In this document: in pieces, positions 8,149 through 16,554 of the stretch
Layout of the letters: each line of letters starts with the position of its first letter
Position numbering within the stretch: the first letter of the stretch is position 1
NCBI GenBank assembly: GCA_027365835.1
Contig: DAHXLU010000067.1
Coordinates: 1 to 37,236 of the forward strand
From: JAJZMA01 sp021850405
GTDB taxonomy: Bacteria > Chloroflexota > Dormibacteria > Aeolococcales > Aeolococcaceae
Reading direction: 5' to 3'
Length of the DNA stretch: 37,236 nt
The notes under the pieces: model-generated
Seen by the model: only the letters and a program-made list of their open reading frames with translations
Databases searched by the model: none
What the model was told of the DNA's origin: nothing
Translations under genes and position numbers: made by a program

Positions 8149-8448
8149 ATGACCGGAGCCGCAATAACTGGCGTTCTGGGCCTTTTTTTCATTCTGTGCG
8201 TCATCGGAGGGGGCATATGGATCCTTGCGTTCATGGGCTCTCCGTCAGACCGCTTATCGGAAGGACTAAAGAATATGGGCCAACGCCTTTACTCTTATGC
8301 TTACCCTGACACAGACCAGAATACCGGCAACAGCAGCGAGGATACCCCAGCCAGGCTGCTCGGGGACTTTGGCGAGGGATCAGGTGCACTTCCATTGGCG
8401 CCCCCACCGGCTGTGGTTACAGCAGCCCCCCCCCCTGCCGGAAGATAA
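8149..8448 (+). CDS. Membrane-anchored Pro-rich protein, N-terminal part before a ten-C run
   Basis: The frame starts at an ATG six bases after AAAGGAGG (8135-8142), an excellent ribosome binding site, and encodes one membrane segment at about residues 2-26 (AAITGVLGLFFILCVIGGGIWILAF, shown in part) followed by a hydrophilic tail. It reads through a run of ten C bases at 8426-8435 and stops at 8446-8448 after 99 residues. One base less in the run would continue the protein in the next frame to 8875, giving about 241 residues with a proline-, glutamine- and alanine-rich tail. Whether the break is a sequencing error, a phase-variation tract, a real mutation or a slippery site cannot be settled here. 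No family recognised. The segment faces convergent minus-strand genes on both sides. Confidence 0.65.
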   Translation: MTGAAITGVLGLFFILCVIGGGIWILAFMGSPSDRLSEGLKNMGQRLYSYAYPDTDQNTGNSSEDTPARLLGDFGEGSGALPLAPPPAVVTAAPPPAGR

Positions 8449-8875
8449 CTATCAGCCCCTCCAGCCCGACAAAACGCCAGGTGCTGCACCCCAGCCAGAG
8501 CGCGAAAAGGTGCCACCAGCCACCAAGGGACAACCAGCCTCACATCCGGATTACCCACAGATGACTCCGCATAAAGCTGATGTGGCACCGACGGCACCAG
8601 TAACCGCCACCCCATTTGTCCTTGAACCGTTGAATTTGTCAACCGTTAACCTCCAGCCGCCACTTGTGCAAAAAAATGCGGGCCCAGCAGAGCCTGGCCC
8701 AGGGCCAGGCTCCATCTCCAATATGGACGACCCTCTCGGATCACTTGGCACGAGCGGGACTGAGAGCCAGCCAGATGCGGCCAATAATGCCCCATCCCAG
8801 CCAGCCGATGGATCGGAGCCCGGGCAAAGCCAGACAAAGACACCGGAGATCGATATCCCAGGAGGCGCGCTCTAA
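8436..8875 (+). pseudogene. Out-of-frame continuation of the Pro-rich membrane-anchored protein
   Basis: Directly after the ten-C run the next plus-strand frame is open for about 145 residues (LPEDNYQPLQPDKTPGAAPQ onward) with the same low-complexity Pro/Gln/Ala/Asp composition as the end of the upstream part, and it ends in IDIPGGAL. It has no start of its own with a ribosome binding site, so it is best read as the C-terminal half of the gene beginning at 8149. The tail looks like an extended extracytoplasmic disordered region. It ends 57 bases before the stop of the convergent gene. Confidence 0.6.
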
Positions 8876-8932
8876 CCAGCCTGCTGGCCGGCGCGCCAAA
8901 GCCAAAGCTGTAAGAGCCCAGTCGGGGCCCAC

Positions 8933-9805
8933 CTAACCGATTGAGCGGCCAGCACCACGATTGGCAGGATCACGGGGAGCACGGTAACGTGGAGAGATCG
9001 CCCTCCGCATCTCTGTGAGGTATGGAGGTTTATGGAATAAAAATGGCGAGACCTGGGTGGGCTCTCCAAACCAGGCGCTGCGCTCCTGGGAAGCAAAATA
9101 ACCCTCGAAACGATATCCCAGCCGATCAAAGCAGAGCCATCCCCGTTCCCTGCCCAGAAGATCCACATAAAGCACAAACAGGCCAGATTTCATCACTGCA
9201 GCCCCCCCGCCAGAGACCACATCAAATGGCTCTCCCAGGTGGGTTAGCGCCGGTGGCCCATCGATCCTCGCCGGCGGATACGAGGCGCGAAAGGAAGGTA
9301 GCTGCCACTTCCCAAAGGCGTCATCGCGCCTAACCTCCGAAAGGCTGGCGCGACCAGAAACCGGGTCTGCACAAAGGCACATCACTGCCATGCGCACCCC
9401 TGCTTCCGGCGATGCTACCGGGAGTCTCTTCAGGGAACTACGCAGCTTTGCCTTGTTGTTGATAGCCGCAGGATCCACCAGTGCCGCGCCTGCGTGTAGC
9501 CAGCTGTCACGGCCAGCCCGGAATATGTACATGGCGCCAGGGGCAGCCGTGTCCGGAATCCATGCCTCGGTGACCGGTTCCCAGTCTGGGATAGCAAAAC
9601 TGTCGCCATTGAGCGAGAGTGTGCCACACAATGCTGCCCTCTGAACCGGATCTGAAAGCACCGCCAGACCCGTATCATCAACCGTCCATCGCAGAAGATC
9701 AACCTCGGCATTCCCATACGGAGGACATCCGCGCCCATCCCGTCGCCAGCGCTGCCAGATCCGGCCCTGCGGCTGCACCTCAATTGTATGTACCGAAACT
9801 GCCAC
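8933..9805 (-). CDS. Unrecognised 290-residue protein
   Basis: I do not recognise this protein. It has no signal peptide and no membrane segment. Composition is mixed alpha/beta with many Trp, Arg and Pro residues, and short beta-like strands (MKSGLFVLYVDLLGRERGWLCFDRLGYRFEGYFA in part). A beta-rich binding fold is imaginable but unsupported. GAGGAG lies just upstream of a TTG at 9808 and a GTG at 9805; I prefer the GTG for spacing. It ends convergently with the Pro-rich gene and lies downstream of mazG on the same strand with about 230 bases between, so it may be transcribed separately or as the tail of the rpsU-mazG operon. Confidence 0.6.
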   Translation of the reverse strand: MAVSVHTIEVQPQGRIWQRWRRDGRGCPPYGNAEVDLLRWTVDDTGLAVLSDPVQRAALCGTLSLNGDSFAIPDWEPVTEAWIPDTAAPGAMYIFRAGRDSWLHAGAALVDPAAINNKAKLRSSLKRLPVASPEAGVRMAVMCLCADPVSGRASLSEVRRDDAFGKWQLPSFRASYPPARIDGPPALTHLGEPFDVVSGGGAAVMKSGLFVLYVDLLGRERGWLCFDRLGYRFEGYFASQERSAWFGEPTQVSPFLFHKPPYLTEMRRAISPRYRAPRDPANRGAGRSIG

Positions 9806-10033
9806 CAATCTCCTCTTTCGCAGGGAGCCGATGCCAGAGCGTGCGACTCTGGGCCCCCGCGAGCTCCAGCATCCTCATGCTAATGGCAGCTGGCGGACAC
9901 GGAACGCCCAAACAGCCTACCCCACCTTCGCCCTGGCCCGCCGCAAGGCGAAAGCAGGCCGCGAGGGCTACGTCCCCGGTTACCTGCCCGCATGCCTATC
10001 CTCCAAAACCAGGACAGAGGGACCGCAGGTGCT

Positions 10034-10990
10034 CTAGGATGCAGGAGCATTGCCCCGCTGTACAGCACACTCCAGAAAAGCACCCCATTCCTCGGCGGAA
10101 TAGTCGCTCCTCGGCCGCCCCACTGCATCCGCCAGCTCCTCAGCGCCCCCCCACTGCCGCACCAGATCTTGCACCTTGCGGCGCAACGCGCTCTCTGGAT
10201 CCTGGCCCATCGCACGTGCCAACCCGACGACTGCATAGAGCAGGTCACCAACGACCGCTTCTGGATCGACAGTTCGTCCGGAAGCCTCTCCCTTGCCACC
10301 AGAAGCAGCGCACGCACCAAGATGCTGCGCAGCCATCGCTGCCCACTCATCCACACCAAGGCCCTTTTCGGGCACCTGGTAACGCCCCAGCTTGCGCTGA
10401 ACAACCAGAGAGCGGGCCAGCGCGGGCAGGTCCGCTGGTATTCCGGCAAGCGCAGATGGCAGATGCGCCCTGCCCATGCTGCTCTCAGCAGGCACCACCC
10501 CTGCTCCCTGCATAGCGTTGCCTGACATACCAGCAAGGTCTGCGCCTGGGGGCTGATCGCTCTCGGGACGGGACAGTGCCACGCCCACTGCCCCAACGGA
10601 CTGCTCGCGCTCCTTGTGTCTCTCCCACGCAAGCTCAACCTCGGCAGCCGACAGCTCCCCTGGTGGGCTGGACGAAAATACATGGGGATGGCGTGCAATC
10701 ATCTTGGCTCTCAGGCCGTCAGCTACGTCCCCAATGTCAAACCCCTCTCCGCTGTCATCTGCAATGACCGAATGCATCACTACCTGCAGCAGAAGATCTC
10801 CGAGCTCTTCCCGCAGCAAGGCTGGGTCCTGCTGGTCCACCGCATCCAGCACTTCATACAGCTCTTCCAGCATGTGTGGAGCGAGCGAGCGGTGCGTCTG
10901 CACCCTATCCCAGGGACACCCCCCTGGGGCACGCAGTCTTTCGATAATGGCGACCAGGCTGGCAAGCGATGAGGGTACGCTAGGACGCAC
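10034..10990 (-). CDS. mazG: Nucleoside triphosphate pyrophosphohydrolase MazG
   Basis: MazG hydrolyses non-canonical and canonical NTPs to NMP and pyrophosphate, cleaning the nucleotide pool. Residues 20-70 carry the full first MazG domain: GGCPWDRVQTH, then EELYE at 42-46 and EELGD at 61-65, the acidic residues that bind magnesium. Residues after about 255 hold a second, weaker MazG repeat (VVGDLLYAVVGLARAMGQDP). The linker between them is unusually long and Ala/Gly/Ser-rich, making the protein 318 residues compared with about 260 for E. coli. The GTG start overlaps the last 11 bases of mfd and has GGAGGGAG six bases upstream inside mfd, so translation is coupled. It is the last clear member of the rpsU-ybeY-pth-mfd-mazG operon. 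Confidence 0.93.
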   Translation of the reverse strand: MRPSVPSSLASLVAIIERLRAPGGCPWDRVQTHRSLAPHMLEELYEVLDAVDQQDPALLREELGDLLLQVVMHSVIADDSGEGFDIGDVADGLRAKMIARHPHVFSSSPPGELSAAEVELAWERHKEREQSVGAVGVALSRPESDQPPGADLAGMSGNAMQGAGVVPAESSMGRAHLPSALAGIPADLPALARSLVVQRKLGRYQVPEKGLGVDEWAAMAAQHLGACAASGGKGEASGRTVDPEAVVGDLLYAVVGLARAMGQDPESALRRKVQDLVRQWGGAEELADAVGRPRSDYSAEEWGAFLECAVQRGNAPAS

Positions 10991-13900
10991 TTACTGCTCC
11001 CTCCCGCACGCGACACACCCGCGCCACCTCCTCAAGCACGCCCATAAGCCGTGGCTGCCAGTCACTCTCGGCCAGAGCCCCAGCGCGGCTGCCGCCTGGA
11101 ACGGGCCGGGCCGCCCGCAGCAGTCGCAGCCGTGTCGGAGAGGCAGAAACCATACCTGAGAACCGGGCGACAATCGGGGAAAAATCGATCCCATGCTCCC
11201 TGGGAAAGGAGATCACTATATCCTCCTTGTCCGTCTCGACTGCCATCGCGCCCACCAGGGCGGCAGCCAGACGCACCTTCAGCGAATAAACAAGCCCCAG
11301 AACTTCTCCTGGCAATGACCCAAAACGGTCGGCAAGTCCATTCACAGCTTTTCCAAGTTCGAGTTCACTGGTGCACGCAGCGAGGTCCTGGTAGGCACGC
11401 AACCGCAGCCGCTCGTCAGTGACATAGCTTTTCGGAATGAATGCCGGCAGGGGAAGTGAAACAGTAACCTGGGCCGGAGACTCCTGCAGTGGTGTACCCT
11501 GGAGAGCCGACACGGCCTGCCGCAGCAGATGATTGTACACCTCGAGCCCAACGGCTGCTATCTCTCCGTGCTGCTCTTCCCCAAGCAGATTGCCCGCACC
11601 GCGGATCTCAAGATCTTTCAGTGCAAGACGGAAGCCGGAACCCAGCTCCTGCAGTTCGGACACCACCTCCAGCCGCTTGTCAGCCTTCTCTGTCAGGCTG
11701 CGGTTGGGGGGATAGAGAATGTATGCATACGCGCGCTGCCCGCCACGCCCAACCCTCCCCCGCAGCTGGTACAGCTGTGCCAGGCCAAGCCGATGGGCAT
11801 CGCTGATAATGATGGTATTGACATTGGGTATGTCCAGGCCCGACTCGATGATGGTCGTACAACAGAGGATGTCCAGGTCGCCATCGGCAAACGTCTGCAT
11901 CACTGAAGCCAGCATGGTCTCTGGCATCTGCCCATGTGCCAGGCCAATTCTTGCTTCCGGAATCAGCTCGGCAAGGCGCTCGGCGTGGGACTGTATAGTC
12001 TGCACACGGTTATGAAGGTAATACACCTGCCCACCCCTGGAAAGCTCTCGCAGCACTACATCGCGGACGAGATTCTCGTCATAGGCTGTCACGTAGGTGC
12101 GCACTGGCTGCCGCTCCTCAGGAGGCGTCTGGATGACAGACAGGTCCCTAAGAGAGGCAAGCGCCATATGCAGGGTCCGGGGAATTGGGGTAGCAGAAAG
12201 GGAGAGCATGTCAACACTTAGCCGCAGCTCCTTGAAGCGCTCCTTCTGCAACACACCAAAGCGCTGCTCCTCATCGAGTATTACCAGACCCAGGTTATGG
12301 AACCTCACCCCTTTTTGCAACAGCCTATGCGTGCCGATGACAATATCAACGCTTCCATCCGCAAGCCCTGCCAATGTCCTTTCAGCCTCTGCATCGCCGA
12401 CAAACCTGGAAAGTTGGCGTACAGTTACTGGAAATGGCGCCAGCCGCATCGAGAAGGTTCCAAAATGCTGCTGGCACAGTACTGTAGTAGGCACCAGCAT
12501 GGCAACCTGCTTGCCTTCGACTGCGGCCTTGAATGCTGCCCGGAGTGCAAGCTCAGTCTTGCCAAAGCCAACATCTCCACAGACCAGCCGGTCCATTGGG
12601 CGGGACGCCTCCATATCCCGTTTTATCTCTTCCATGACCAGCTGCTGGTCAGGTGTCTCATCAAACGGAAAGGCGGCCTCCACCTCATGCTGCCACGGGC
12701 TGTCGGACGCAAACGAATAGCCTTGCGTTGCCTCGCGGCGGGAATATAGCCGCAAAAGTTCCCTTGCTATCTGCTCGGTCCGCTCCTTGACCCTCCGCTT
12801 GGCGCGCTCCCAGTCTCCAGACCCAAGGTGGGAAAGGGCTGGAGCACCATCGGCGCCACCGACATATCGGTCCACACGGTCCAGATGGGCAACTGGGACA
12901 TACAGCTTCTCTTTATCAGCAAACTCCAGCACCATATACTCAGATGTGCCTGAACTGTCCCCCATGCTGCGCATCTCCAGAAATCTCCCGATTCCGTGGT
13001 CCCGATGCGTCACAATGTCTCCAGGCGCAAACTCGAGGGTAAAAGCGTCGCGCCCACGAGAGCTGCTGCCAGCGCCTCTTGTTCCACGCGCCGAAGTGGA
13101 AAGTGCGCTTCTGGCTCCTCTCAGGAGAACTGAACGCTGCTTCCTCTGGGGCCCAAAAAGCTCAACATCCGTAATTACGCCAAGGAAAGCTGAAGGGGCT
13201 ACAAAGCCGCTCGAAAGGCCCGCGGGAGCAACGTACAGTCCGCAAGAGTCAAAGTCAGTAACCAGGGCATCAAAATCATCCAGTTCAACCGGGTGCAGAC
13301 CCTCCTCACCAGCCAGCTCCATCACCCTTCCTTCCTGACGGGTGCAGACCAGCACGCGCTCCCTGTCCTTGACAGAGCTGGCCCAGCTGGGAAAGCTGGT
13401 GGCTTCCCCCACAAAGGAAGGCGCTACCTCCCAGCCCAGGTCGCTTTCTACATGCCCCTCGCTCAGCCGCTCACACTCTACGACAGTCCAGGGGCCAAGT
13501 TCGGCACTGATCGTCTCCCAGCCAAACAATGCGTCAGGAAGCCTCTGGGGCAACTCTCCGTGGGCTACCTCCTGCTCAACTATGGCAGCCACCTCCTGGC
13601 GATGGCGCTGCGCAAAACTCCCCATGTCAGACAACCTGCCCGCAACAAGAATCAGGCCCGGCACCCTGGCGTGACTGAGCAGGGAACTGCCCGGCGAACC
13701 ACCTTGGGCACCGAGCAGGAAGGGGGCGATGCTGCTCACTCCATCGTCATACGCCCCCGACCCCAGCTCATCAATTTTCCGGATCCAGGCCTCCTGCACC
13801 TCTGCCCGGAGAGAATCGAGCTGCAGTTTTCCCAACTCCACTGCAGCGTCTGCCAGCGCTGTTGTGGAGAGATCCATCTCGCGGGCCGGCAGCAGGAGAA

Positions 13901-14528
13901 ACTCACGCAAAGTCGACCGGGATACCTGAGTCTCGACATCAAAGGACCGTATACTTTCAAGCTCAGCCCCCACCCACTCAAGCCGGAGGGGTCTACGGCT
14001 GGTAGGAGGGAACAGGTCAACGATTCCACCCCTTACGGCAAAGTCCCCCTGCATGGTAACCACCCCTACCCTTCTGTACCCGGTTCCTACCAGGCGGGCA
14101 ATGAGCTGGTCCCTCCCGATCTTTGCACCTGCCACCAGCCGCGGTGAACCAGCAATCAGCTGCGGTGCCACCGTTGGATAAATAAGCGCAGCCGGCGACG
14201 CAACTATGATGGGTGCGGGCCCTGTCGCAATTGCATTAAGTGCACCTATCCGTCTGCGCACAATCTCGTCGCCTGGTGGGATAGGGTCAAAAGGGAGAGT
14301 ATCAAGCGCCGGATACAGCTCCACCTGCGCTTCTGTGCTCCATGCCCTGCAGTCGTTATAGGCGCGCTCCGGGTCGCGAGCCAGGAGAACCACCGGTCGC
14401 CCACTCTGGCTGGCCGCGATCGCGAGTAGAGCCACTGCTCCCTGTGGAACGCCTGAAAGGGTACCCCCTCCAGCAAATGCGGAAGACACCGGCGGCAACT
14501 CACCTACCAGTTGTACGAGCTTGCTCAA
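10980..14528 (-). CDS. mfd: Transcription-repair coupling factor Mfd
   Basis: Mfd pushes stalled RNA polymerase off damaged DNA and recruits UvrA for excision repair. At 1182 residues it has the full domain set: an N-terminal UvrB-like region, the RNA polymerase-interacting tudor-like domain (VTHRDHGIGRFLEM), then the RecG-like translocase with GDVGFGKTE at about residue 646, DEEQRFG, SATPIPRT and the helicase C half (LRGRVGRGGQRAYAY). The C-terminal regulatory domain follows (LPAFIPKSYVTDERLRLRAYQ). The start is a TTG at 14528 that overlaps the TGA of pth, with only a weak upstream site, consistent with coupled translation. Gene order pth-mfd is widely conserved in bacteria. No missing motif seen. 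Confidence 0.97.
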   Translation of the reverse strand: MSKLVQLVGELPPVSSAFAGGGTLSGVPQGAVALLAIAASQSGRPVVLLARDPERAYNDCRAWSTEAQVELYPALDTLPFDPIPPGDEIVRRRIGALNAIATGPAPIIVASPAALIYPTVAPQLIAGSPRLVAGAKIGRDQLIARLVGTGYRRVGVVTMQGDFAVRGGIVDLFPPTSRRPLRLEWVGAELESIRSFDVETQVSRSTLREFLLLPAREMDLSTTALADAAVELGKLQLDSLRAEVQEAWIRKIDELGSGAYDDGVSSIAPFLLGAQGGSPGSSLLSHARVPGLILVAGRLSDMGSFAQRHRQEVAAIVEQEVAHGELPQRLPDALFGWETISAELGPWTVVECERLSEGHVESDLGWEVAPSFVGEATSFPSWASSVKDRERVLVCTRQEGRVMELAGEEGLHPVELDDFDALVTDFDSCGLYVAPAGLSSGFVAPSAFLGVITDVELFGPQRKQRSVLLRGARSALSTSARGTRGAGSSSRGRDAFTLEFAPGDIVTHRDHGIGRFLEMRSMGDSSGTSEYMVLEFADKEKLYVPVAHLDRVDRYVGGADGAPALSHLGSGDWERAKRRVKERTEQIARELLRLYSRREATQGYSFASDSPWQHEVEAAFPFDETPDQQLVMEEIKRDMEASRPMDRLVCGDVGFGKTELALRAAFKAAVEGKQVAMLVPTTVLCQQHFGTFSMRLAPFPVTVRQLSRFVGDAEAERTLAGLADGSVDIVIGTHRLLQKGVRFHNLGLVILDEEQRFGVLQKERFKELRLSVDMLSLSATPIPRTLHMALASLRDLSVIQTPPEERQPVRTYVTAYDENLVRDVVLRELSRGGQVYYLHNRVQTIQSHAERLAELIPEARIGLAHGQMPETMLASVMQTFADGDLDILCCTTIIESGLDIPNVNTIIISDAHRLGLAQLYQLRGRVGRGGQRAYAYILYPPNRSLTEKADKRLEVVSELQELGSGFRLALKDLEIRGAGNLLGEEQHGEIAAVGLEVYNHLLRQAVSALQGTPLQESPAQVTVSLPLPAFIPKSYVTDERLRLRAYQDLAACTSELELGKAVNGLADRFGSLPGEVLGLVYSLKVRLAAALVGAMAVETDKEDIVISFPREHGIDFSPIVARFSGMVSASPTRLRLLRAARPVPGGSRAGALAESDWQPRLMGVLEEVARVCRVREGAVSAS

Positions 14529-15115
14529 GGCGCAACCAGCAACCGGCCGTTATACTGCTGCATCGCAACCTCAGGGCCCTTTGCGACTGCAGTTTCCAGC
14601 GCATGAGCTGCTTCGTCCAGCACTTTTTGCATGGCGCTCCGCTGCTCCTGCGAGAAGCTCCCCAACACATAATCCACCGGATCTTCCTCAGCCGATGGCC
14701 TCCCTATTCCAATCCGGAGACGGTAGAAATCCCTGGTTCGCAAACTTTCAATTATCGACCTGACCCCGTTTTGTCCCCCCGCACTTCCACCCTTTCTGAT
14801 GCGCAGCCGTCCAACCGGCAGGTCTAGGTCATCATGTACAACCAGGAGTCGGGAGCCATCCATTCCATAATGATCCAGCAACTGTACGACACCCTTTCCA
14901 CTCAGGTTCATGTACGTCTGGGGCCATGCCAGTACCACGGCTACCCCCCCCAGCTCTCCCTCGCACACACGACAGTTTCCCTGCCGGACCATGCGACCAA
15001 ACCGGCCCCGTTCCATTGCCATGGAAAGACACTCCCATCCAGTGTTATGACGGGAACGCCGGTACTGCCCTCCAGGATTGCCCAGGCCTGCAACTATCCA
15101 GTCGGGAGAGATCAC
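14525..15115 (-). CDS. pth: Peptidyl-tRNA hydrolase Pth
   Basis: Pth releases tRNA from peptidyl-tRNAs that have dropped off the ribosome. The 196-residue protein has GLGNPGGQYRRSRHNTG at residues 10-26 with the catalytic His at 23, the N69 in YMNLSG, D96 in HDDLDL and N115 in GGQNGVRSI, matching H20, N68, D93 and N114 of the E. coli enzyme. Length is normal for the family. The GTG start at 15115 overlaps the TGA of ybeY, and its own stop overlaps the mfd start, so ybeY, pth and mfd form a run of coupled genes. Confidence 0.97.
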   Translation of the reverse strand: MISPDWIVAGLGNPGGQYRRSRHNTGWECLSMAMERGRFGRMVRQGNCRVCEGELGGVAVVLAWPQTYMNLSGKGVVQLLDHYGMDGSRLLVVHDDLDLPVGRLRIRKGGSAGGQNGVRSIIESLRTRDFYRLRIGIGRPSAEEDPVDYVLGSFSQEQRSAMQKVLDEAAHALETAVAKGPEVAMQQYNGRLLVAP

Positions 15116-15546
15116 GAGACTGGCACAAGGTCAGGAACGTCCTGGTCCGGAAGCAGCTGGCGCGTCCTTACAGTCATTTCCCGCGCCTCGGATGCCTCCA
15201 CGTGATCATATCCCAGGCAATGCAAAAGACCATGGACGGCCAGGAGGCGCAACTCTTCCACTGGCCTTAGTGACTGGCGACAAGCGCTCTCAACCGATAT
15301 GGCAACATCACCAACATACCCATTCTCACCAGAAGGAAACGCTAGTACATCCGTTGGGCCAGCCACAGAGCGAAACCGCTCATTCAGGTCTGCTATCGCC
15401 GGGTCCATGACAAGACGAACTGTAAGGCTGCCTTCCACCCCTAGCACAGCTCCGCTGGAACGCAGTAGCGGTGCCAGCCTGGCTGCACGGATAAGTCTCC
15501 TCTCTCCCGCAGCCAGCCCTTCAGACAGCTGAACAGTTACGCGCAC
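15112..15546 (-). CDS. ybeY: Endoribonuclease YbeY
   Basis: YbeY is a zinc-dependent RNase involved in 16S rRNA 3' maturation and ribosome quality control. The 144-residue protein contains the metal-binding motif HGLLHCLGYDH with histidines at 105, 109 and 115, and upstream TDVLAFP as is typical. The start is a GTG at 15546, 15 bases after the rpsU stop; the region between is T-rich and lacks a strong Shine-Dalgarno, so expression may depend on rpsU translation. Its place beside rpsU fits a shared role with the 30S subunit and the 16S 3' end. Confidence 0.95.
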   Translation of the reverse strand: MRVTVQLSEGLAAGERRLIRAARLAPLLRSSGAVLGVEGSLTVRLVMDPAIADLNERFRSVAGPTDVLAFPSGENGYVGDVAISVESACRQSLRPVEELRLLAVHGLLHCLGYDHVEASEAREMTVRTRQLLPDQDVPDLVPVS

Positions 15547-15561
15547 AAGCCAAAAAGTGAA

Positions 15562-15744
15562 CTAGGCTGCTTTCGCCCGACGCTTCCGTGCTGCCACAAT
15601 CTTGCGCTTGCGACGAACCGATGGCTTCTCATAATGCTCGCGGCGACGAACCTCAGACAGAATGCCGTTCTGCTTGATCTTCTTGTTGAAGCGACGCAGC
15701 GCCCCTTCGAAGGTTTCCCCTTCACGCACCTTTACTTCCGACAC
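15562..15744 (-). CDS. rpsU: 30S ribosomal protein S21
   Basis: S21 is a small basic protein of the 30S platform, next to the anti-Shine-Dalgarno end of 16S rRNA. The 60-residue product has the family pattern VREGETFEGALRRFNKK then REHYEKPSVRRKRK and a Lys/Arg/Ala tail. It is the first gene of the rpsU-ybeY-pth-mfd-mazG operon. The start is GTG, preceded by a 13-base sequence exactly complementary to the universal 3' end of 16S rRNA (listed separately). Confidence 0.97.
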   Translation of the reverse strand: MSEVKVREGETFEGALRRFNKKIKQNGILSEVRRREHYEKPSVRRKRKIVAARKRRAKAA

Positions 15745-15752
15745 AGTCCTGA

Positions 15753-15765
15753 GATCACCTCCTTT
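15753..15765 (-). promoter_or_regulatory. Extended 13-base Shine-Dalgarno of rpsU
   Basis: On the minus strand this reads AAAGGAGGTGATC, the complete complement of the conserved 16S 3' tail GATCACCUCCUUU. The GGAGG core ends 13 bases before the GTG start, which is longer than the usual 5-9, while the full helix would end 8 bases before it. Such a long match suggests unusually tight 30S binding, fitting for S21, which sits at the anti-Shine-Dalgarno site. Confidence 0.8.
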
Positions 15766-15999
15766 AAAAGTTCTAGCCTACAGTGTACTTCAACTACTCC
15801 TCCTCTGCGTGGGGGAATCTTACCTGCCGGTCGCACTGGGCCAGCGCTCCTGGGGTAAGGGTGCGCTCTCTGCTACCAGGGTTGCGAAAAAAAACTCAGC
15901 GCCGACCGCATGTACCTGAAAAACAGCAGCCCGGGGAAAGAGGGCGAGGCTGAACGAGAGACACCGAGAGGCGCATGGATACTAAGACGCTGGGGACGC
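15766..15999. other. Upstream region of the rpsU operon
   Basis: This should contain the rpsU operon promoter on the minus strand. TTGAAG near 15795 and AT-rich hexamers nearer the gene are possible elements, but spacing is poor and I do not call a promoter. A frame of 71 residues on the minus strand (15896-16111) has no ribosome binding site and no recognisable family. Confidence 0.35.
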
Positions 16000-16133
16000 G
16001 AGCCGATGCCCACCTATCGATGGACGCCGGAGGTTGACTAATCGCCTCCTCTGGCGGCTTGGCGATGCGGGACTTACACCCGCTGGTTGATTGGCCCTTG
16101 ACTGGGCACACCTACTTTCATGAGAATGCGCAC
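16000..16133 (-). mobile_element. Probable 5' fragment of a group II intron
   Basis: On the minus strand the sequence opens with GTGCGC at 16133, like the conserved GUGYG 5' end of group II introns, and about 50 bases later contains AGCGGGTGTAAGTCCCGC (16084-16067). That is the GGGUGAAAGUCCC-type hairpin found in domain I of many bacterial group II introns. I find neither an intron-encoded reverse transcriptase nor a domain V hairpin before the rpsU upstream region, so only a 5' remnant would remain. The lower end is a guess. Confidence 0.33.
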
Positions 16134-16173
16134 CAAAGGAAGGTCTCAGCCAGGTGTCCCGGTGGAGGATCCC

Positions 16174-16554
16174 CTATCGGATCAATCGGACTCGTACGGG
16201 GAGTTCAAGGTTCGCCCATGCCTGGTCGGCCGTCAGGACCTCGGCTGGCCTGCTGCGCACCGCAAGGGCCAAGCAGCAGCGATCTCCGAGTGACAGCGAC
16301 CGTCCACCGACCAGCGAGCGCATTGCGCCGGCGAGCTCTGCATCGGCTTCGGAGACGGGCTCGATCGTGACGCCCGCAGCGGCGAGTAACTCGCGGACTC
16401 TCCTGATGTCAATGTCGGCGTCGACGAGCTTCCCGATGACCTCAGCGAGGTTCGCTGTTCCGAGTGAGCCCGTAGCAAGCTCGGAGGCAACCATGTCGGC
16501 ACCAGGTTCGTCGTGGATGAGGGCGAGGAGTGCCGAGGCGTCCAGGACCGTCAC
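16174..16554 (-). CDS. vapC: VapC-type PIN-domain toxin ribonuclease
   Basis: PIN-domain toxins of the VapC family cleave tRNA or rRNA when freed from their antitoxin. The 126-residue protein has the expected acidic residues: D5 in VLDASALLAL, E38 in NLAEV, D91 in LSLGDRCCLALA and D110 in VLTADQAW. Its ATG overlaps the stop of the antitoxin by four bases (ATGA), the usual arrangement for coupled synthesis. Base composition is more GC-rich than the surrounding genes, and it sits between probable mobile-element remnants, so horizontal acquisition is likely. It appears complete and functional. Confidence 0.92.
   Translation of the reverse strand: MTVLDASALLALIHDEPGADMVASELATGSLGTANLAEVIGKLVDADIDIRRVRELLAAAGVTIEPVSEADAELAGAMRSLVGGRSLSLGDRCCLALAVRSRPAEVLTADQAWANLELPVRVRLIR

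Noticed and set aside
9880..10698. Minus-strand frame of 272 residues overlapping mazG
   Set aside because: It lies in another frame within mazG, which has clear family motifs; no independent pattern.
15896..16111. Minus-strand 71-residue frame between rpsU and vapC
   Set aside because: No ribosome binding site; most of it overlaps the probable group II intron fragment.
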